DNA from: Sanderia malayensis
Taxonomy: Eukaryota; Cnidaria; Scyphozoa; Semaeostomeae; Pelagiidae
DNA: 64,000 nucleotides
Direction: 5' to 3'
Assembly (NCBI GenBank): GCA_013076295.1
Contig: RQOL01000618.1
Coordinates: 124,001 to 188,000 of the forward strand
In this document: piece by piece, positions 38,501-47,500 of the stretch
Layout: each line of letters begins with the position of its first letter
Numbering within the stretch: the first letter of the stretch is position 1
The notes under the pieces: model-generated
Seen by the model: the letters and a program-made list of their open reading frames with translations, nothing else
Databases searched by the model: none
What the model was told of the DNA's origin: nothing
Translations under genes and position numbers: made by a program

Positions 38501-41500
38501 TGCGGGACTCTGCTGTATCACACTCTTGTAAATGCAGAGAACTTTTTACAATTCAACGCTACTCATTGCTTCGAAACACGATTTTCAACAACTCCCATCT
38601 CAGTGAGCTACCCAGACAGAGGTTACTTTAGATTTCAATTGCCGCGAGTCACTTGAAGGTTCCTTTCATTAATAAAATCAACCATCAACTATATATATTC
38701 TCAACTATAAACCATATAATAAAGTCATTATAGGGACAAAAACTCAAAAACATCTAAGACATAGACATTCATATTCAATTTGTCAAGTCAATCAATATTT
38801 CTAAACTTTTTAACGTCAGCGCCAAATCAATCGAAAACGAAGCTGTTACACTGAGAAGAGGTTAAGTTTTTACCTGACTCCGTTTTCATGCGCTCACACG
38901 AGTCCAAACTGAAAACGGTGTAGAATGAAAACGGTGCACTCCACTTCCAGAGCGTGAAAACGCAAAAGCGGATCGGAATGCACCGTTTTCAAGCGTTTTG
39001 TGTCAACAGAGTATCGTAAACGGATCAAAATGTAAACTCAGTCGCATAAAAACGGTGTCGTGTGAACAGGGCCTGGGGGCTGTCACTTTTTTGTTATTGT
39101 GTATCGGCAGATGGTCTACAGATGATTTACAGATATACATCCACGCATACATGTTTGTACAGTGGAATCCCGCTCAACGAACTCTATAGGGACCGAGAAA
39201 ATAGTTCGCAATAGCTGGAGTTCGTTATACAGAAGGGACATTTTTTTATGAAGAATTCCGAACACAAATGGGCCAGAATGACTATTGGACCGAAAAACAG
39301 TTTACAGGATGACAACAGTTATTGCTCTGATAGATTGCAACCGGAAAAAACGCCCAAGCATATTTAACAATGAAACATCTCAAAGCAGAGTCGATATTAC
39401 CACTTGATGGCAATTTTTCATTACTATTTTATCTACTTTTATTTCTTTCTGTTCTGTTAAACAAAAAAATCAGTGGTATGTTTTTGTTCCTTTTTGTTTC
39501 TCATTGCTACGTCATATAATTTCGAAAGGGAATTGATCTTCTTCGCATTTCGTTCCCTATTTCCGCACAAAAAAGGCTCGATGTTTGAAGTCCATCCAGA
39601 GCTTGAAAAACTTCAAACTTCAACGCGATAAGTTCAATTTTGTTTTGTTTGAGTCAGACCGGAAGTCAGTTTATGGTACAAGATCACATGCATCTGTTAT
39701 GCGTAACAGTTACATTTGTTTTTTCTTACCCTTTTGTTTTGAATACCGTTATGTTTATTTATCAAAAGGATGACATTCTGATGTAGACTAATAGCGGTGT
39801 TTCAACAAAGACCGATTATCGCTACAATTTGGTTTGGATTGCATGAAACAAATACCTTTTGAAATGCGAAAAACTTCAGTGATTTTTAACGACCATGTTT
39901 GTTTTTCGAAACATTGCAAAACTTTACTTCACCATAAGCATGTTATTATTTTTATTTTTTCTTCAAGGCAAGTGCCATTATGAAGCTACATGAAGAAATC
40001 GAAGAATTGAACAGAAAGTCTATTTCTGCTGCTCAAGAGGTTAGACGGAAATTGTGCTGGTGTAATATGCGTTTCTGTAACCTTATGCGGAAGTTGCCGG
40101 GTACACAAACGCATAAAAAATTAGGCCATGCATTTGTGTCCCCCCTATTGTTTGATGATAGGTATACAACCGCATGACACAAAATCTTATGCAAAAGTGT
40201 CCGGGTACACAAACGCATAAATAATTAGACCATGCGTTTGTGTCCCTCCTATTGTTTGATGATAGGTACATAGAAAGGTGTGGCACGTGTAGAAAGGTGT
40301 GGTACGTGTTTTCGGGTTTTCCTGGACATTCTTTTAACAATTACTGGAAATACTATCTCTACATTAACATACTACAAGGAAACTGATGTTCACTGCTTCC
40401 TCAACTAGCTACCAGTCATCCCATCCTCAAAAATGAAAAGACTCTATTCCATATTCACAACTACGCCGCCTTCACCGTATCTGCTCAAACGATGATGATT
40501 TTCAATCTAAAGCCAATCAAATAACTAACTAACTAACACAAAATGCTCTACAAAAGATCAACACCTTCTCTCAAAACGATGTTTTACAACCAATCAAAAC
40601 TAATAGCAAGAATACAACAACAACAGAATTCCACTCACGCCTACGTACCACCCGATGAACAACAAGATCAAATCCATAATCTACAAAAATGTTAACATCC
40701 TTACCAACAATCCTGAAACCAAAGAAATTTTCAAGTCACCTCTCATGGCCTTTCGACGCGACAAAAACCTTAAAGATTCACTCGTCCACACCAACATCAA
40801 AAACGTTGATCCACCTGGAACATACCCATGCCATCATCATTCTTGCCAAATTTGCACGCTCGTTAACCAAAGAAACATCATCAAAATCACAAGAAACAAT
40901 TCAAAATAAAGTGCCATTTCACCTGCTCTTCTTCCTGCCTCATTTATTGCATTATTTGCACCAGATGTCAAACCCTTTATATCGGAGAAACGTCACGCCA
41001 ACTTAGCATTCGGGTTGGTGAACATTTGCGTATTGTCCGGAAAAAAGTTCATTTGGATACCAGACAAGCTGACTATCCTGATAACAACACCTCCCTTCAT
41101 TTCAACTTAGCTGAATACTCTTCGGAAGACATGTCTATTCTTGGCCTTCTACATTCATCCACCGACTGCATTAAACGAAAAAAGGCTTGAGAAAGGCCTT
41201 ATTTTAATCTAGTGGACCAAATGGACTTAATAAGCAGCTTTCTTATTTGCAATTATTTTAATACATACTTTTTTCTTTTTTCACCTACTCCTCCTTTTTC
41301 TTTTTCCACGTCACATCGGCCCTAATTCTATCTATCGTACACCACATTCTTTCTTTCTATTTTTACGACTCTGCGTCCTACACTTGATAACGGGTATAGG
41401 CCCGAAACGTTGTTAAAGTTTGTTCAATTCTCAATGGTACTTTTTTCTTACATTTCAACACTATTATTATGGAAGAAAATGAGGCCTGCTCTATCCTCTT

Positions 41501-44500
41501 TTCTCCCTTTATAAGAAACTATTTTAGGTCTGAACTTCAAACGTTTGTTATTTTCTGGTTTGTTTATTCCTGAATGCCAAAATTTAATGACTGTAATGCA
41601 ATGTAGTGTTCTCAAGACAGAGGGAAATTTTAAAACTAAAGATCCGCACAACAAAAGTGTAACAAGGCTAATTGCAGTAAAAACATTTGGTTTTCAAACA
41701 ATTAACCAGTGCTGTATTGAAAATGCTAAATACTTGCAGAATGCAATAACCTATACACGTTTTTTATTTTATAAGAAACCTGGCTCATGGCCTAGTAGTA
41801 AACGTTTTTTAATTGTTAGCCACATTTTAGTTCTAAAAGTTTCTTTAAAGTCTTCTTTAGCTTGACATATGCTAAACATATGTCAAGCACTGCAGCATTC
41901 GGCCAGTTGTTTGCTTATTTTGCCCATAACTCATGCCCCAAGAGGGGGCTTTGAGGAACACCCGTTTTGGCTATTCGGGTATTAGGGGATATTGCATTCA
42001 TTTTCAAATAAGATAAAAAATGATATGTCAAATTTCAACTTTCATTTATCAAGTTTCTCCTTGTGCTTCTAAAATATTATGGATTATAGCACATGCCAGC
42101 CGGATTTTTGTTAAAGAGAACAAAATGCTAAATTGATGCACTTTTGTAAGTTTCTCGAAGAGAGAAATATAGCTCATTTGACGCGCATTCATTTCTCACT
42201 CTATTTTCTAGTTTTTTGATACAACAAGAACCATAAACCACAAAAACATTTCCATTTTTTATACAACAAGAACCATAACCTGTCCTTTTGCAGTATAAGG
42301 GCGAGTAAATCATTCCTTTTTATGATAAAAGCTGACTGTTGACTGTTTGCTTTTACCGAAATGAAAATGGCGTTCGTCGGGCCTTTGCGTTTCTCGTTTT
42401 GAATAGAAGTGAATAACCCAGTAGATAACCCAACCAAATATCTATTTCCCCATATTTCTAAAACGTCTCAAAGCACTGCGGCAAAAATGACCGCCAATGA
42501 AAATAGAACCCACGCAGCATGCGGTTGAACGGAAGAGGATTTCAGGCTACGCACAGTCTAGAATTAGACTAGCAATAATAACTAAGTGCCCCAACGTTCT
42601 CGGCAGCATGCAAGGGGGGGAGACACGGAGTTGCTTTTAACTCATGCAGATTTGTGCGGATAGCCGATCTGGTGTAAACGCGACCCCTATCCTTACAGAA
42701 ACCTGAACGGCTAAAAACTTGGCCGGTACCGTGTAAACGGGGCCTTAGATCAATGCACTTGGTATTATGAGCTTTGCAACAATTTTATTCCTTCACTAAA
42801 TTTTTACAGGAATACTCATTGATCAGATTGCGCACTATTTGATCTGACCCAACTGTATTAAAGTCACCCAACAAACAAAGAGTTTTACTATAATGATAAT
42901 CATATTTTGCACTGTAATGACAACAGCTTTGCCGAGATTTTTTCGTTATCATAATGTGTTTTTGATGAGATTTAAAGAATCAACTTTCCTTAAAGTTCCT
43001 TTTACCTAAGAGTCTCTTCACCAGCTGTGGTCTTAGTGAGGACAAGTTTTTTGACACCCGTGAAATTTTCCTTCGACTGCTATAAAGGCGGATTTACGCG
43101 GTACAAGTTGGCTACAAGTTTTTCCGATATTGGACTGCAAACTTGAACTTGTATCGTGTAAATGCTCTAAAATTCTGTTCACGCCTGTTGTTTTGATTAA
43201 CGTTAATCCTCCATCACAGTCGAAAAATTTCTGACTCGATGTCAAAAAGTTTTCAGTTCACACCATTTTTTCAAAGACGCCGCAAATCGCTACTTCATGT
43301 AAGGTTTGTTTTGATTCGGGAATTGCAGATTTTGCAAAGGAAAACTCAGTTTTCGCAGCAAAATGGTTCTGATAACGGATAAAAGTTTATCTCGCGTGCG
43401 TCAACTTAAATTATCAGATTTATGAAGAAATTTATGACAAAATTTTAGCACTATAATTAATTAAATATCAAAACAAGCAACAACATTGCCCCATGCTATG
43501 AAATGCGTTCTGGGCCATAAAGATGGTTTGCAAATGTCTCTCAAACTGTTTCTGCAGTCACATGCCTCCTGTTGTCCTTCATATTTCAGATGATCATGCC
43601 AAAAACATGTTAGAAATGGATATACAACGCTAATTTGTCCAAAAGCATATTAGTCCCACCGCAATACAAGCAGCACCATAATCAGCAATGAAAATGCAAA
43701 TAATATTGTAATAAACCTTTTGATGGATAATGATGATGATTATTATTTTATTATACCATAAAAAGGCCTACTGCAATCAAAAAAAGTGATATGATTTTTT
43801 TGCATTTCATGGTAAACCTATTCGAACTGATCATAAAACCGTTTCCAGAATGAAAATTGATCCAGTAGAATTGTTTTTACAAGCCCGCAAAGTCGTCAAT
43901 TTTGCCATTTCAACTGCGACAAACGTGACGTAATAACCAGGACCCATTTCAAGTTTTTGTATTGAAGTGTATTGTAGCTTTTTGCTCCACTCCGTCTAGC
44001 TCAATAAATAACTAATTAATTAAAAATCGCATCCCAAGGCATAAATATTAAAGTGTTTTCACAAATTTTAAAATTTTTTTCATAGTTTTAGAAAGCGATT
44101 TGGGGGGAGTAATTGGGGTCTGAATTGGGGCAGTTTTGGTCGTGACGTCAAACTGCGGGAGGGCGATCAGCCGCGGCGGAGAGCGGAAGCAAACAACGGG
44201 GATTATCAGTGTCGAGATGAAATATACTTTTGCATTTGACTTGACTGAGGAGTCGCATATGCCGTATGTGTGAGAGAATGCAGAGATGTTTTCAGAATCT
44301 ACATGGACTATTTACGCTCAGAGTTGGCTTTTGAAGATATATCTGATGCTGCTAAGTTGTTGTCAGTCCAGTCTTATCAAAACGAATTACTTTTACATCA
44401 CGTCTGGCTGCAACGCCAATTTGCTACAGTGTTTTCATCGGGGTAGAAGTTGGAGAAATAAGATAGAACTAATCGCAATATTCTGCATAGCAATTTATTA

Positions 44501-47500
44501 TCATAGTCAGATGTGTTACAAGTTTTCTGTTGAAACACGATGGTTCCAAAATTCCAAATGGACAAAAAATGAAACTGGTGGTTCCGTAGCAGCTTTATGT
44601 TTTTAATTTCTGTCTGGCCTATGTGTATTGTGGCGAGCAAAGCGCACGCCTTCATCTCTCCTTATCTGTTTCATTTCAAATTTGTTTTGAAAGCGGCTGC
44701 TTGAAAATACCACTTATTAATTAACTTAACTGCTGTAACAACTTACTTTGCCTGCTCATCTAACAACAACCCCACCCCGGCCATCGTGTTTGCTACTAGT
44801 TTTACTCACACAGCTCCGCCATCCATGATTTCTGACAAACTTCCTTTGTGAATGCTTCCAGCTGCTTGGAAATCAGACCGCGCGGAATAAGATGTCTTTT
44901 GACTGACCGCGCGGTTTGTAGTACCCTTTTTCAAAGCGCCGCAATAGCGTTACCGTAAGTTCAATTTTTTTGGTTAATAGCTAAAACGACGCGATTTTTT
45001 AATAAGGGCCGGGGTTACGCATAGTGCAGATTTGAAAACTTTTCCCGATACTCTCCCATTATAAAAGTCGATTTGTGTCCTTGTTATGACGTCATACCAT
45101 GTCGCAGTAAGTGCCCCATTTCAAAGCCAAGTTTAGTATACTTATTGTGATCGAATAAAAACAAAACAGGCACCAAAGTAATCAGTAAAGATTGAAATTT
45201 CATTTTATGAAAAAAAACGGGAAAGTGATTTTTGATTGCAGTAGGCCTTTAATAATGGCTTGTTTTGAATATTTAATTAACTACTGGTGCTAAAATTGTG
45301 TCATAAATTTCTTCATAAATCTGATAATTTAAGTTGACGCACGCGAGATAAACTTTTATCCGTTATCAGAACCATTTTGCTGCAAAAGTTGAGTTTTCCT
45401 TCCCAAAATCTGCAATTCGCGAATCAAAGCAAACCTTACGTGACGTAGCGATTTGCGGCGTCTTTGAAAAAATGGGTATCTTAACAAAATGCAATTAATC
45501 TTAAAATGAAAATGAACATTTTGCGGATACGGTCTGCAATTGCAAACCAATTGTCCTGATGTTCGGTCGCGATAGAACCTGTTGTCTCGGCAGAATACAA
45601 CAACATCGTCAAGCGGACCAGACGGTGGGTTTTAATCTCATATTTCAACTTTTCTCCTTCGAAGACTCTTCTCTTCCTCCCTTTGTTTGCCTCTTACTGG
45701 CCTTTGTCATCGGTGTCAGAAGCTTTTGTTTTTTCGTCTTTTGTTCTGCCACTCGGGAGTGTTGCTCGACAGGTTTCACGCGTACTTTACTCTTTGAATC
45801 TAACTAAACGTGCTACGGTGAGAAACCCCCTGGCAAACACATTTCGAAATGACATAGTCATTCTATGAAAGATCTAATAAATGTTTTGCTGGCTATTACT
45901 AAACTTTAAAACTTTATCTTGTTTAAGTAAAACTCCCTGTTATCTTCAACAAGAGATGGAGTTTGTGTTACTGGCAGAACTCGAATGAGGGGAACTTAGG
46001 GAAGCATGGTACTTGTTGTAACTGCTAGGTGTTAGTGTGTGCTGTGTTCCTATTTGCTAGGAAGAGATGACGTGCGTAGACTTTGCGTACCTATGTTATA
46101 AGATGGCGCATCCTTTCTACATTCTCCGAGTTTGTTTCATGGGGCATAGTATATTTTTTCATTATATGTTATTGGTTAGACGAGTCATTAATTCTGAATT
46201 ACAGTCTACCCCCTGACCACTAAATTATTGGTTTTGAACAGACATCGTTGACAGCTCGCATTGGACGGAGTGATGATACAAACAGCGAATCGGAAGTCAT
46301 CAAAGCGGGCGATATTCACATTCACAAAATGCATCTGGTCTTTCCTTGTTTACATACATTAAAACTATAAAGTTTACCTTGTTTACCTATTAAGACCGTA
46401 AATTTTATTTACAATTATAATAGATAAACGTTTCGTAACGTTCTATAAACGTTTCCGCATTTATTTAACTGGCAAATTTTAAACGGTTTCATACTCCCGT
46501 TCCCCGACCGTTCCCCGGTCGTTCCCAGGTTATTCCCCGACCGTTCCCCGGTCGTTCCCAGGTTATTCCGTTTTCTGACCGTTCCCCGACCGTTCCCCGT
46601 TCCCGCTTTTAGTAATAGCCGTATTTACATGATACAAATTCAAGTTTGCAGTCCAATATCGAAAAAAGTTGTAACCAACTTGTACCGTGTAAATCCGCCT
46701 TAAGCAGATTGTCGGCAAGAGTTTAGACAAGGCTCAACTATCATGATTAAACCATTCGAATCATGTTTTGGGTTTCAATTTTTATGTCATCTTTGGATGA
46801 CTCTGTGACGTCGTAAACCCCGCGACGTCATAATTTAGCCACTTTGAACCCACAAAAATTAATTTACTTCACAGATATCGTTTAAACGGGTCGCATTGAT
46901 TTGTCCTACAGTTACTTCGATTACATGGAATCCCTATATTACCAGATTGTTTGAAAGAAATGCCCATTTCGTTCTCCTGTTTGCGACCACGTTTTTTACT
47001 TTCTAGCAAGATTCGTATATTTTTTATTCATAGAGATATACCAAACATAATATCAACATCGAAAGAACAATTTCCTATTATTTGCCTTATGTTTTAACAA
47101 CAGCTTTTTCTTTCAGTCACACAAAGTTAACGTAGAATTTGAAGCTATGAAACAGAAACTTGAGGAAAGCCAAGAACTTGCAAAAACAAATGAAAATGGT
47201 TAGTCTTCCATAATATTTGTTTTGTATTCATTGTGTTTAATATTTATTAATATGCCCTACATTAATATTTGGTGTCACTTAAACTGTGACCAGCGTAACA
47301 ATCTATATTTATCTCTAATTAACAACGATTCTTCAGTTATAGCTTGGTTGAACAAACAAATAAACAAACAAAACTTGGCAACAAACCAATTTGGCCCCCT
47401 TCACGCTGGAGCAACAAATTCAAATTCAACAATACCAAAGATGTCAATCATTCGGTCAGACATGGTAACAAGAATTGTTTATCTTTTAAGCGTTGCGTTC

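Larger units (their letters stand above)
43086..46700. mobile_element. Harbinger-type element, TAA duplication, internally replaced
   Basis: The ends AGGCGGATTTACGCGGTACA and ACCGTGTAAATCCGCCT are inverted, flanked by TAA (43083-43085 and 46701-46703), as in PIF/Harbinger. The subterminal arms (43130-43460; inverted 45265-45480 and 46617-46690) match the ends of the palindromic element at 51491-56686. No transposase remains. The interior holds an unrelated nested element (43762-45250) and a C-rich repeat, so this copy is a non-autonomous relic. In SASS6 intron 16. Confidence 0.8.

Noticed and set aside
36725..39076. A single 2.35-kb element bounded by CAGGC-TTCACACGA-like ends and containing the 2A/OTU ORF
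   Set aside because: The ends are similar but no target duplication matches, and each end is better explained by its own repeat copy.
41545..41865. 106-residue ORF after the Penelope-like remnant
   Set aside because: No recognisable motif, no splice support, and composition like the surrounding AT-rich intron.
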